From Anthoceros angustus (Eukaryota; Streptophyta; Anthocerotopsida; Anthocerotales; Anthocerotaceae): 64,000 nucleotides of DNA. This document shows, in pieces, positions 1 through 10,639 of this stretch. The position numbers and the translations under genes were made by a program. The notes beneath the pieces are model-generated. The model was not told the origin of the DNA. It did not search any database and saw nothing but the letters and a program-made list of their open reading frames with translations. Positions within the stretch are counted from its first letter, which is position 1. Each line of letters starts with the position of its first letter. The stretch lies in NCBI GenBank assembly GCA_010909165.1, contig VJWM01000044.1, forward strand, positions 248,001 to 312,000. The letters are read 5' to 3'.

Positions 1-79
1 GGTTTTGGTATTTGTGCACAACATGCCACCCCAGACAAAGGACGCATGTCATCATGCCTCCGATTGTGCCAGGCCGGGA

Positions 80-1800
80 TGGTTAAAATTTCGATGTGTA
101 CATGGCACCGGTAGATGAACTCAAGAGTTATGGAGGGGTGGACATGGAAGATTTCTCAATGCCGGTAAACCATCCTAAGAGGCATTTCGTTACGCTTCTC
201 GCACATCATTGCCGACACCGGGTTGGGTACCCTCACCGGATTGCAAGTGAGAGGAAGCGTGTCGATTGTCGGTGGACCTTGATTCTCGCTATTCCAGATT
301 TGAAAAGCCCGCTTTATGTCGGATCGCGCTGGCTACCAATGACAAAGGGACGGTGGGAGGATGCGATTGGTTTGATGGATCGGACCTCCGACCCAAACCA
401 AAGCCGCCAACGCTCGATGATATTGTGACGGCACGCAGAGAAGGCGACACCGCAGACGTCCGTCCGGGCAACTTTGGAACCGTGAGAATGTCGCCCTTGT
501 AGTCTCGCCATCAAGGCCACATGCTTGTGTGGGCGCCAAAGGATGTGATGCACGTGGAAAAACAATGCAGAGGCCATATGGCACACGCCGACGGAGAGCG
601 AGATGACATTGCGCGCATGGACATGGTAGCAAGCGGGGAAAAGATGGTTGTGGCTCAGGGTGACGATGGCCAATACCGCAGCGCCAGACGCTTTGTCCAA
701 ATCGACTTGAAGACCGTGATTGAGGGCATTAAACGCATCAAGTCGCCACGGCTATGGGTCCAACATAGCTAAGGTGGAAAGCGGGAAAGTTGGCAGCCTG
801 AAATGCCATGACTGGCACATTATGTTGGAAATCATATTCCCCATCGTCCTTCGGGGGTGCATAGAGCCAGAGGTGTACAAGGCGGTTGTAAAGCTAGGAC
901 GCCTTTACCGGTGGATTTGCCAGCGGACGATACCGAGTCGGGACATCCAAGCACAGCGCGAAGAGGCAGTGAGGGTAATGTGCTCTCTGGAGAAGCAATT
1001 TCCCCCGAAGATGTTTGATATATCAACCCACCTCATATTACACTTAGTGGACGAGGTGGCCGCAGCCTGGTTCACACTAGGTGGATGTACCCGGTGGAGA
1101 GGTATTTAGGATCCGTGAAGCGGATAAAGGCGATGCGAGACCCGAGTCCAGATAGCGGTGGGGTACATGCGTGAGGAGAGTTTGCATTTCGGCATGACAT
1201 TTCTCCGCTATTACGCCACGTGGGAGAAGCATGGACCGCAGATGAACGTATGGGGAGAAGGTGCTGTCGGTGTGCGTACATTATGGATGCCGTGGAGGCA
1301 CGCCAGCATACACATATGTGTTGTATCACAGAGGTGCCGCGTTCTCTTGGACATGTACGAGGAAGAAGTTAGGACAAACGGTGCAGGATGGTCGACGGAC
1401 TTTCGGTGGATATATGGAAGAAGGGCTCGAACGCATGGGATGGGCATCCTTGCATGACCCATGAAGTGACCGCAATCATGGATGGGCTGCAGCGGTGGCA
1501 TATAGCCACATGTGGAACAAAGGCGCCCACCTCAAAGGAGGCGGACAAACGCCGCGAGTACAAAGGAGTGCGGTGAGCCAAGTTTCTCATGATCGAGGGC
1601 GGCGGCGACATTGAAGAGGAGCGCCTGCTCTACGGCACATAGAACAAATACTCCGCTGCAGCTTCTCGCATGATTTTAAGCCAATTTTGTTGAAGGTTAG
1701 ATGGTACGAGTGTCACCGTGAGGGACAAGGCCATCGATGCGAAAGTCACCGGATTTGACATTGTAAATACGGAGAAAGTTTGTGTGTGGTGCGCTCAATA
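80..1800 (+). pseudogene. TNP2-like CACTA transposase, frameshifted
   Basis: The protein would bind element ends and catalyse cut-and-paste transposition in the nucleus. Pieces appear in order but in different frames. The Tnp2 domain is at about 96-480 (YMAP start, a GLGTLTGLQ stretch near 215-245, RWLPM near 325). A DUF4218-type domain is at about 700-1215 (CHDWH at 804-818, FPPKMFDISTHL near 1000, then YPVERYLGS and REESLHFGMTF). A further conserved stretch containing YVLYH lies near 1310. A DUF4216-like piece with VTGFDIVNTEK lies near 1746-1780. At least four frame changes separate them, so no functional protein can be made. The domain order matches the family; exact ends are uncertain. 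Confidence 0.8.
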
Positions 1801-1962
1801 GATGGTCCGCTTTGTCCGCCATCGCAGTGACGCAGCATGTTGCATCCGGAGACGGGGATGACAACATAGGTGGGCCATCGCTGCCCACACCGCCGAGGGA
1901 TGGAGGGACACGAGCGAGTGGAGAGCCATATAGCGCATGGCATGTGGCCTATGGACGCCGAG

Positions 1963-2112
1963 GATGGGGCAACCTCCCGGACCACTGACGAATGTAATGT
2001 GGCTCCATTGGAAGACAACGTAACCAACGTGACACTACGAAGATGGGGCAGAACCTCCCGGACTACTGACGAACGTAATGTGGCTCCATTGGAAGACAGA
2101 ACCAACGTGACA
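1963..2112. repeat. Two-unit tandem repeat, about 79 bp
   Basis: Two nearly identical units follow each other, starting GATGGGGCA at 1963 and at 2042. Both contain the words ACCTCCCGGAC, ACTGACGAA and GTGGCTCCATTGGAAGAC. The units differ by a few substitutions and small indels. The repeat lies just downstream of the transposase remains, inside the CACTA element. Confidence 0.85.
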
Positions 2113-5100
2113 CAAATACCGTGGTCTTGATGTGTTCACATGACGACACCGATTATCGGCAATATGCAATGATGACCTTCTAGATCCGCACTCAATTGTG
2201 GGCAAGGGACTACAAGTTGTCGTAATATAAAACACTAGTCATTATGGCGAAGGAGAAAGGGCATGAGGACGCCGATTAAAAGCTTAATGATGACCCGACG
2301 AGTTTGCAAACAAAGGCTTTCCATATGAAGAGCTTTGAATTTTGGCGGCGACCTTGGCTTGGCAACTATCGTGAAGGGGCAAGCCAATGCCTTCAAGATG
2401 GCGCGGTGGCGCCCACCAACGGGCAATGGACAGGAAGGCGGGCGTGGAAGCGAGTTTGCGACATCGACACCGCTAGAGCACCATCGCCGCGGCGCCGACG
2501 GCCGCCGACGCCTATCCGTAGGTGGGTGGGGAGGATGAGAGGCAAGCTCGTCTCGAGCTACCTCGCTCATCCACCCCAGCCACCTAACACCTCTGATCCG
2601 AGCCGCGCGCGCGCCTCACCAGGCCACCGCATCCTACATAGACACACGGAGAGTTGTGAGGGACAAGGGAACATGGCAAACCAATGGCAGATTTGAGGAC
2701 ATGGAGACGTGGAATATCCCAGCCCCGACAGACGCGGACTTGGAGCATTGCGTCGCGAATTGAACGCAGTGGGTGACGATGCTTTGCTATCGATGAGGTG
2801 GGTGTTTCGAGATCGATTGACAAGAACGCCTTGTTCACAATTTTGTACACACGTTGATGCATGGCGACGCTATGTGCACGCTTGGCATGCCGGGCACTGC
2901 TCATGCAGCAGACATGTGGAGGCAGCCCATGGCAACACGGGAGGTGGTTGGGATGCGAAGGCAAAGAAACCGAGACGTGTCGGCAACCTGGGGGCGTGGT
3001 CCTGACGCGCGACCGCACAAGAATCGGATGAGGAATGGCGGTTCGCCAAGGGGAGGTGTGATGACAAGGGAGAGGAGGTGTGCTGAACCGGATGCCGATG
3101 GAGTGGTGTGAGGTGGACAACGATGCACTTGTGATGCCTTGATAAAAGGAATGGCGTGAAATGGTCAAGGAGGCAATGCAAAAGCAAAGGACAGGAAGGG
3201 AAGGGAATCCGATGTTGTTCTAGCGAAGGCACCAAGAGCTGGAAACCGGTGAGGACAAAGGTTGTGAATGAACTGGGAACATGGCAAGATGGCGCGACGT
3301 TCCCGAGGGGAGAAGGATTAGTGAAATCGGTGTCAAGCCTTCCCGACTGGTGGTGAAGTCCAAGATAAGCCGACACTTCTGAAATGACTCGCACGCAATT
3401 CTCGATGTGTGGAGGCCGCAAAGGCGGCATTAGAGGAGAGGAGGGGGGGAGGAGCGGGTAAGAAGCCGAGCATGGTGGACGAGGAGGAGTGGGAAGATGC
3501 CCTTGCTCGGCTCGGATGGAGCTGCAACGAACGGGAAGTTCGAGCCATCAAGTATGAACTTGCAGAAAAGAGAGGTGGCCAAAACGGAGGGGCCAAACCC
3601 TTGGGGCAAGGGAGGCGTCTGGATGGGTGCTTCGGTTTGAGAAGAAGCATGGGAGGTACCCAAATCAAGAGGAGGCTGAATTTGGGAGGTCAAGAGGACG
3701 ATCTCCATGCAACCTCTGTGGGCGGTTCGACAAAGGCGGGGTCTGTCCCGAGTTCATACTGGTAAGACATGGAATAACCGAACCACCCGGAGGTTCGGGC
3801 GGCTGGAGGACAAGGGAGATGAGAATTTTGTTGAACGACATGGAATTGGAGATGGATCCAGATGTGGCATTTAGACGAAGGATGGAAGACAGGGTGCACT
3901 GCAGGAGGTGGTGGTGTGGATGTGGGGGATAAGTAGGAGGACGGTGGGAGAATGCATTGGGAGAGAGGAGGGAGACAAAACACGAAAGAGAAGCGGAGGG
4001 AGGGCAGCTTGGTCCGCCACGAAGGTGGGATGGTGGATGGTGGAAACAGTGTCGAGGAGGCTATGACGGGCAATGTGATCGTGGTGCCGACGACGCCACG
4101 ATCACCAAGGTGATGGAACGCCCATGCCCGGTGATAGTGTGAATGCCGAGAGTGTGAGAAGATGTGTAGGGAGAGGCGGCCGTGTGCGGACACGAACGGG
4201 TGTGCCCGTCACACGCTGCTGGCCGTAGGGAGGGACTTGGAATCACCGAAGCGGCCATGCCGGTCACGGAAGGAGGGTGTGTCAAGAGGGCAGCCGGGCG
4301 GGTGTGTTGGGAGGGTGCCCGTCATCGCCAGTGACGCGTAATCGCACATTGTGGACGGAGATGGGGTGAGGGAGTGACGAGTGAAAGACATGAGGGATGG
4401 AATCGGAGGGCGGATGAGAATTGCCCGCAATGGAGGCAATTGTGTCACACCAAGAAGGTATGCAAGGGCTGCGTGAACAAATGGGGTGGGAGAGGGAGAG
4501 GTGGCGAATGGAGGAGAGGCGGGGTCCGCAAGCGTAAGCCATGGTCGTGGTGGGGGCCAAAAGGCAGTGGCGAGGGAATTGTCGAGGGGAGGGAGAAAGA
4601 GGCACGGCAAAGGGGTACATTGATGGCGAACGCCAAACAACAAAGGGCGCAGTATGAGGAAGGGGACGAATTGAGGGCGTGCCTAACTGCGCATACATAC
4701 GCGCACGCCGTGAAAGCATGGACCTCTGCTGGGCCCCATTGGAGGCTACGCCACCTGTGACAAAAGGTGGAGGCCGAAAGAGGAAAGCGGGAGGTGGTGG
4801 GCATGCGGGGCCGTGGTGACAGGGGGCCGCCAGTGAAAGAGCGAGGATGGAAGGAGTGATGGGCAAGAGGTACATAAGAAAACAGATGTGGGAAGGTAAG
4901 CAATTGAAGGTCGTACACCACTATATGCCGCATATGAAGGGGGCTGCGATGTTTGTACCGTGGTGCGTGAGGACCGGAAGGGAGGTGGATGCGATGGAAA
5001 GGGAAAGCCGGGTCGCGAGAACGCAAGAGGAAGGGAGGAAGAAAATCGCAAAAGGGGTTGTAGGAGGTTTCCTTCTCATGCATACGATGAGGAGTAGGAA

Positions 5101-5595
5101 ATTAGAAATGAAGAAGCGCCATGTATGGAGCAAAGAACCTCACCGCGCAAAGCAAACTCCTAGGCGTAAGGACAAAGTAGTAAATGATAAGAAGGGTGGG
5201 CGAGCCATGGCAAGAAGCCGATGGGCATGGGGACAAGCCGCACGTAACGCCCGCTAGAGAAGGTAGGTTGCGCGAACGGACACAAAAATAGGTGGGTGAA
5301 ATGTGGGATGTATGTATCCGCAGTTTTCGATGAATGATGAATACAAAGTATAGTATCCTGACGTGTACAATTTACGTTAGCGTGGTGTCGATAACCTGTT
5401 TTATACAAAATGAAATATAACCGTATGTCATAGAAATTATCGATATGGCATATTACCAATACCAAGATTCTAATGTGTATGCATACATGTATTTATTTAT
5501 ATGTATTCATACGAGGTAATAAGGAAACCAAGTATTCTATATGGTAAATGTAGTAAAGGAGGAAGGTAGATGGGGAGGAGGTTCTACCAAGCCTC
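2113..5595. other. CACTA interior without a recognised gene
   Basis: The plus strand is strongly purine-rich (many GGAGG and GAGGG runs), especially at 3400-5100. Several open frames exist on both strands. One plus frame at 3409-3765 has an acidic then basic character (contains DEEEWEDALARLGW), but nothing matches a family I recognise. It could include a second CACTA protein (TNP1/TNPA position) that has decayed or is lineage-specific. Confidence 0.5.
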
Positions 5596-5864
5596 CAAAA
5601 GTGTTACAAGACTTTTCTTGTAACACTTTATATGTTGCAACTGTTGCAATCTTGAGAGAGGACAAAAGCGCCTCACTTCATCTCAACAAAATTGTAACAC
5701 ACTTGCAACATGGTTGCAACAAACACCCTATTTTGGTTTCCAAGACAAAGTGTAACAAGCGGCCCAAAAAGTGTTACATGACCCCAAAATTGCAACATAA
5801 GTGTTACATCCGGGGGTCCAAATCTTAACATAAAGTGTAACATAGGCTGCCTTTTCTAGTAGGG
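5596..5864 (+). repeat. CACTA right subterminal repeats and terminus
   Basis: GTGTTACA occurs at 5601, 5771 and 5801. Its complement TGTAACA(C) occurs at 5619, 5693, 5751 and 5836. TTGCAAC occurs at 5703, 5713 and 5790. Such arrays are transposase-binding sites in CACTA elements. The terminus TTTTCTAGTAGGG ends at 5864. Confidence 0.8.
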
Positions 5865-6240
5865 TAGAGACCGTGTTGAAAGCGTTCTCGACGTCCATCT
5901 GCCGGACGACCCAATCTTGATGTGACTCTAGAACCGCCGCGATACCAAACGCTGCCAACTCACAACCCTCCGGAGTGGCAATCCCAAATTGGTGGGGGCA
6001 AAGATGTGCATGGAACTGCTCTCGAAGTTGGATTGCAACGCTGTGACCTATGAGGCATAAGAATGCCTTCCCAATGGTGATAGGTTGCATCCCAGGTGTG
6101 GGCTTCTCCATAGCCAGTGACGTACTGGCCCCCAACACCTAAGAGATCCGGTGAGGAGTTTCAACCCTGGCCACTGTCGCTGCCAGAATGAAGAGCTCCG
6201 AGAAACCGCTAGAAGGATCCCAGGAGCATGAACCCATATG
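5865..6240 (-). pseudogene. Non-LTR-type reverse transcriptase, N-terminal half, cut by the CACTA
   Basis: Read on the minus strand, the fragment runs from about 6240 down to 5865. It shows the reverse transcriptase fingers and palm start: PITIGK, then HLCPHQFGIATPEGCE, then DWVVRQMDVENAFNTVS, where the D of MDVENAF is motif A. The downstream catalytic half is missing because the CACTA terminus follows directly. An in-frame stop (TAG) lies at 6139-6141, where a glutamine would be usual (ISQVLGAS context). The upstream region near 6150-6240 still reads as related protein (FSELFILAATVAR). The family matches the element at 10640-12612, which is in the opposite orientation. Confidence 0.7.
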
Positions 6241-6740
6241 GTTCATGCCTCCCAGTGTGCATTCCTGCATTTGTTCATCCTAAGAAAAAGAGCAAAAATC
6301 TATCCTAAAAGAATCCCAAAAGTCCACTTCAGGAGGCAAGTGCGCGACTTTTCTAAAATTTTGACAATTTTTGAATTTTTTGGTATTTTTATATTTTTAT
6401 TATTTTAAAGGGTTCCTTTCGACGTTTTCAACCTTTTTTATGCACCTCCCTAATGTGGATATGTTCTTATCTTTACTTAGCCCTCATCCTTTTTCTAGTG
6501 GTTAAAACTTTGAACTAGTAGTGAGAACCTTTTGCATCTTTTGAATCTTGAGACGTTTGGCGTGGGCCCAGCTCCAAGTGTAGACCATGCCCCTCTCATT
6601 CTCGCGCTGCACACGGATCAAGAGCATCAGGTCAACGAAGATATTATTGTCCCAATGTCTAAGAAACAAAGTCCAGTAAAATTCTCAGAGCGAGAGTAGA
6701 GTCTTAGGATTAGTGGTATGAATGAAAGGTTAGTGCTGGC
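6241..6740. other. AT-rich stretch without a gene
   Basis: This intergenic-type sequence includes a strongly A/T-rich core at about 6350-6420. No coding similarity or terminal repeat was recognised. Confidence 0.5.
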
Positions 6741-7720
6741 TGGAATGGGTTTTTGCATCCGAGAAAGGGCCACATTTACCCTCTATGTCGTTATAGTCCT
6801 AGGATTCGATCCCAAGGGAATGGTTTTGTGTCAAGGTGTTAATCTATGGATTCTAGACCTACCCCGCTCACTACCCCACCTATCAGCTACCCTACCCCAA
6901 ACCCACCACCGTAGACTCGGCCACCGGTGGCTGGTTCGACCAACGTGGGTCCCACCAGCGCCGCTGTCGCGGTCTATTTGTCACCGGGCCTCGGGCGCAG
7001 ACCTTGGGGGCTATGGACATACACCTATATACACCTCACTTACTTCTAGGAATTTCTGCGATTCCACCGCACGCTTCCACTCCCCTCTCGCATTTCGATT
7101 TTCCCTCACACACTCACAATCCCTCAGCGCGCTCATCTACCCTTTGGGGAACCTTTCCTTCCTAATGAACTCTCCCCTCACCTCCACGGGCCACGGACCC
7201 CTCCTTGGCCACACACCCTCCTTGGGCCACCCTCCTTGGGCCCCACAGACCCCTCCTTGGGCCACCACGGACCCTCCTCTGGAATAAAACACAGTGGCGG
7301 CGGTTGGGAAGAGGATCGGGAAAAAACCCGGTCGGCTTGGGCGATTCGCCTTCGGCGATTCCGCCTCGGCCTTCAGCAATTCCTACCTCTTTTTCGGTAG
7401 CGCCGGCCTTCTCACCCGGGCGTGGAGCTTGGCCACTCCGCTCTCGACCATCCGAGGATCTTCCGGCCTTCTTGTAGAGAAGGCGGTGCGAACGAGTTTG
7501 ATCGTTGATGGGCGTCCAATCAACCTCGCATAGCTTCAACACACGGAAGTTCACACAAATTATGCATTGAGAGACTCTCAAGGGTCTCTTATACATTCGG
7601 TGTGGTCCACGACTCACTCCTAGGTGTCTAGAAAATATGGCCCACTACCACGGCGCTCCTTAAACTACTGACTCCACGGGTCCTCAAAACATCCTATCCC
7701 CTACCCCAAAAAGCCTCGGC
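6741..7720 (-). mobile_element. Gypsy-type LTR remnant (minus orientation)
   Basis: The segment 6769-6830 matches 51399-51452, the inner end of a gypsy LTR that there abuts a clear primer-binding site. Shared words are TCGTT-TAGTC, AGGATTCG and CCCAAGGGAATGG. Here the expected primer-binding site on the low-coordinate side is not visible, so this is a truncated or solo LTR piece. Around 7540-7620 lies a leader-like stretch that reads on the minus strand as GTATAAGAGACCC, reminiscent of the TATAAGAGGG start of the other LTRs. Plus-strand CCTTGG repeats occur at 7195-7275. Confidence 0.45.
7195..7275. repeat. Short degenerate CCTTGGGCCA repeats
   Basis: The words CCTTGGCCAC, CCTTGGGCCAC, CCTTGGGCCCC and again CCTTGGGCCAC recur with variable spacing inside the LTR-like sequence. 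Confidence 0.6.
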
Positions 7721-7739
7721 CTATGATGTCGCTCCTAAA

Positions 7740-10230
7740 ATCGGTAGCGGCGTCATGATTCTTTGCCTAGCCCTGTGGTGGGGTTCCGTCGCTCTCGCTC
7801 TCACCTGCACGCCTGATCCGGCGATTCTCCCCAAAACCTCCACCTCGGCATCACTGCGGTTTCTTGGCGTCTTCCATGGTGCGTCTATAGGCCCTATGCA
7901 TTATTCCGCTCCTCATCATTTGGACAGCCACAGTGTGCTCCTCCCTCCGCCACGCGCTTGCTCATTTCCTCGATCACCACTTGGGGGTAGGCCCCGCTCC
8001 CGTTCGGAAGAACCAGTAGCGCCCGTGGCGGTCAAGATGTGCAATAGTTTACGCCCCTCTGTCCCAACAACCACATACACATTTAGAGTGAGCACCGCTC
8101 ACCATGCGGCGAAGCAGGACATGAGCATCCTCATCCAGGGCCCGTAGCACTGTCGCTCTTGACTGAGGTTCTTACCCTCTCCTCCCGTGGACAATCCTGA
8201 GCCGGCTGCCTTCCGGATTCCAGGGGGATCGTATCCCCACCTGCAGCGCTCCTGTCGGTGACTTCCCCCACCTCGGTTCCTCCTTCCGCGACGGTGGCCG
8301 GTTTAGCCACCGTGGTGGTAGTTTCCCCCACGGTGGTGGCTTCGGCTACTGCGGTTGCTGTGGCTCTGCCCTTCTTCGGTTTGGCCACCTCTCTCTTGAC
8401 TCTGGCCCTAGCTTCATCTCTCTCGCTTATATCTCTCATGACTTCTTGAATTTCTCAGGCGCCATTGTTTCCATTTGTTCACAGGCTCATGAGACCTCAT
8501 CTTGAAGCTCCTCGATTGTGGCATCGCCCCTTGACTGATTCACTAAGGCCTCTGTTGGGTGGACATGGGCCTTTGCTCATGCCTTGCATAGGGCCGCCTC
8601 GCATTCCGTCTGCGCTCCTCGCCACCTTGTTCTCGCCTTCGGGCTCTCCAACTTCTCCTTGAGCAACTTTTCCTGTTGGCCTGCACACTCGGCCCGGTGA
8701 GAGCCATGGGTGCTGGTCGAGGAGATCACTGCGTCGAGCCATGGCGAGTCGGGCTGATTCCCAATTGGGCTGCCCGTGCCCATTCCCTTCCACAACAATT
8801 CGCCTTGTCACTGTCTCTCCACTTCCCGGGGACGGGTCGGTGAAATGTCGCCAAAATGTTAGCTCCGTCGCGGACTTGGCTATCGAAACTAACCCCTCTT
8901 CTTCTAGGGGTTGGTTTGCCAACTTCCTCATCCGCTCCAATCTCTCCTAGCGGCGACTCCTCCCCACGAGAGGGCACAACTTGTCGTTCCCTTTTATTTT
9001 CTCCTCCTTCACTCGCGTTCCTGCTGATTTGACTGGTGACCCTAGGTGTGTGTGGGTTCCTCTTCTGCTGGTGTCCTTCCCTTCTTGACCCCGTTCGGTC
9101 GCCTCCGCTTCTTGCCCTTGAAACCTCCCACCTTCATCCAGATCTTCTAGGGGCGCATTCCCAACTGGAATCCTTCCGGAATCTTCCTTACACTCCTCCT
9201 CCTCTACCTTGAGTTCCACCGGTTTCCGGCTATGAAGGCGGAACCGACTTCCAACTCCGTTAGACACGAATCGCGAACACATGAATTAGAAAAGGTGAAA
9301 TCAAGGAGGGTCGAGGGAAGGGAAACAATTCGCCCTCTCCTCACAGGCTCTTCAAAGATCATCCAATCGATTTGGTACCTTTAACCACCTCATGAAGAAA
9401 GACCGAGTAGTGCCATATGATCCAACTTCGATTCTGCGAACACAAAATCCACTTGGCTAATCCCACAGTGCTTGAACGAGTTGGCGAGTCACCCATCCAT
9501 TGTTCACTCTCACTTCTCCGAGGCTTCATGGCGGCCTGCTCTCGGGTCTTCTTTCTCAGGGGTCAATTACCAAGCTTCCATCCTCGATGCTTCTCGCCCC
9601 CTGCTTTGCTCGAAAGAGTCCCAAATCCAGTTTGCGGCCTCTTCCTCGCGTCTCCCTCTTGCAACTTGGTTCTCAATTGCGGCGCACTCTTGCACCAATC
9701 TTTGGTCATCGTAACACCATTTCTTCTCCATAAATTCCGGACCCGCTCACGCAGTGCCGCTCTCACCTTCCGATGGTCCATGTTGGGCCTTGCATAGTAA
9801 ATTTGACCCTCGGCGCCATCTCCCTTTCTCCTTGTTTCTTGAAAAGAACCCGACTCCTGCAAGCGGGTGGGAAAAGGACACCACCCTCGCGCGTCTCCTC
9901 CACTTGCCTTTGGCGCTCTTGCCTCGTCTCTTTTCCTCCTTGCTACTTGTTTGGTTCTCTTCCTCCGCCCGCCCGCCCGTTCTGGCCCGGCGTCGTCCAC
10001 ACCTGCAGAGCGAGGCTCGGCGCGGTTGCATCGCCCGGCTTGCTTGCTCACTCCGGCTGGCACGGAATTCGCGACCTCGCGGTCTTTGGTGTGTCGTCTC
10101 TCGATTGCGCTCCGTATGCAGCCCGCTCCGCCACTAGGGTTGTAAACTCCCCACAGTGCATGCGTCCGTTCTTGACCCGTGGTGGGCGGCTACCTCCCGC
10201 TGCGCGTGGCGGTGTAGGCACCTAACATAT
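7740..10230 (-). other. TE interior with charged minus-strand frames
   Basis: The plus strand is pyrimidine-rich, so the minus strand encodes long basic and acidic frames. One at 9563-10063 contains MDHRKVRAALRERV and an RRKR-rich start. One at 8497-8940 begins MERMRKLANQPLEEE. One at 8131-8439 is rich in TTTVAKPATVAEGG-type repeats with KPKKGR. In order and character (basic, then proline/charged, then helical) they resemble the long LTR-borne frame of copies A and B, but I see no direct similarity, so this could be a related, diverged element. No reverse transcriptase or integrase motif was seen. Confidence 0.4.
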
Positions 10231-10639
10231 ATAGACACTTTCTTATTTCTAAAATCACCAAAACCCAAGGACTCTATCTCCTACCTATCCGGTCGAAAAA
10301 CCTAAGGTTCAAAAAAAATTATTATCCCAAGGGCCAAGGACCATTCTCGTATAAAAGACCTTACCAGGCGATTCTCAAAGCACCTTTGCTATACAAACAC
10401 TCCCAAAACAAAAAAATCGTTCATCCGACACTTGAGAGAGGGTTAGTGTATATGTGGTCTTCCATGCAAACAAGTTTGCGCGCAGTCTGAGCCTAAAACT
10501 CTAGCGTTTGTCGTCGGAATTATGAGAATGACCTTCTTTTAGGAAGACTTAGAATTGGATAAAGTTTAAAATCAAATACGTTTGTGCGTAAACAAGACCT
10601 AAACTCTTCAAACGGCCGCTTTTAGTGCGAATTTTTGTA
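10231..10639. other. Unassigned intergenic sequence
   Basis: This moderately AT-rich sequence has an isolated TATAAAAG-like word near 10350 and no open frame of interest. It separates the charged TE region from the truncated reverse transcriptase element. Confidence 0.4.

Larger units (their letters stand above)
1..5864 (+). mobile_element. CACTA (En/Spm) DNA transposon, right portion
   Basis: This stretch is read as the right-hand part of a CACTA element whose left end lies outside the window. Three things support it: a broken TNP2-type transposase on the plus strand in the first 1.8 kb, a dense block of short subterminal repeats at 5601-5842, and a right terminus at 5851-5864 of the form TTTTCTAGTAGGG, one base from the family's usual TAGTG ending. 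The next three bases (TAG) would be the target duplication. The insertion breaks a minus-strand reverse transcriptase immediately after its motif A. The middle (2113-5595) has no recognisable second gene. Family assignment is confident; autonomy is lost, because the transposase is frameshifted. Confidence 0.8.

Noticed and set aside
4209-5083. Minus-strand frames of 140-210 residues rich in Pro, Ser and His
   Set aside because: They are the complement of purine-rich CACTA interior. Overlapping frames with the same composition exist in all registers, so none is supported.
6790-6830. GGATTCGATCCC as a possible tRNA B box
   Set aside because: No A box or cloverleaf accompanies it, and the same words occur in the gypsy-3 LTR end at 51430.
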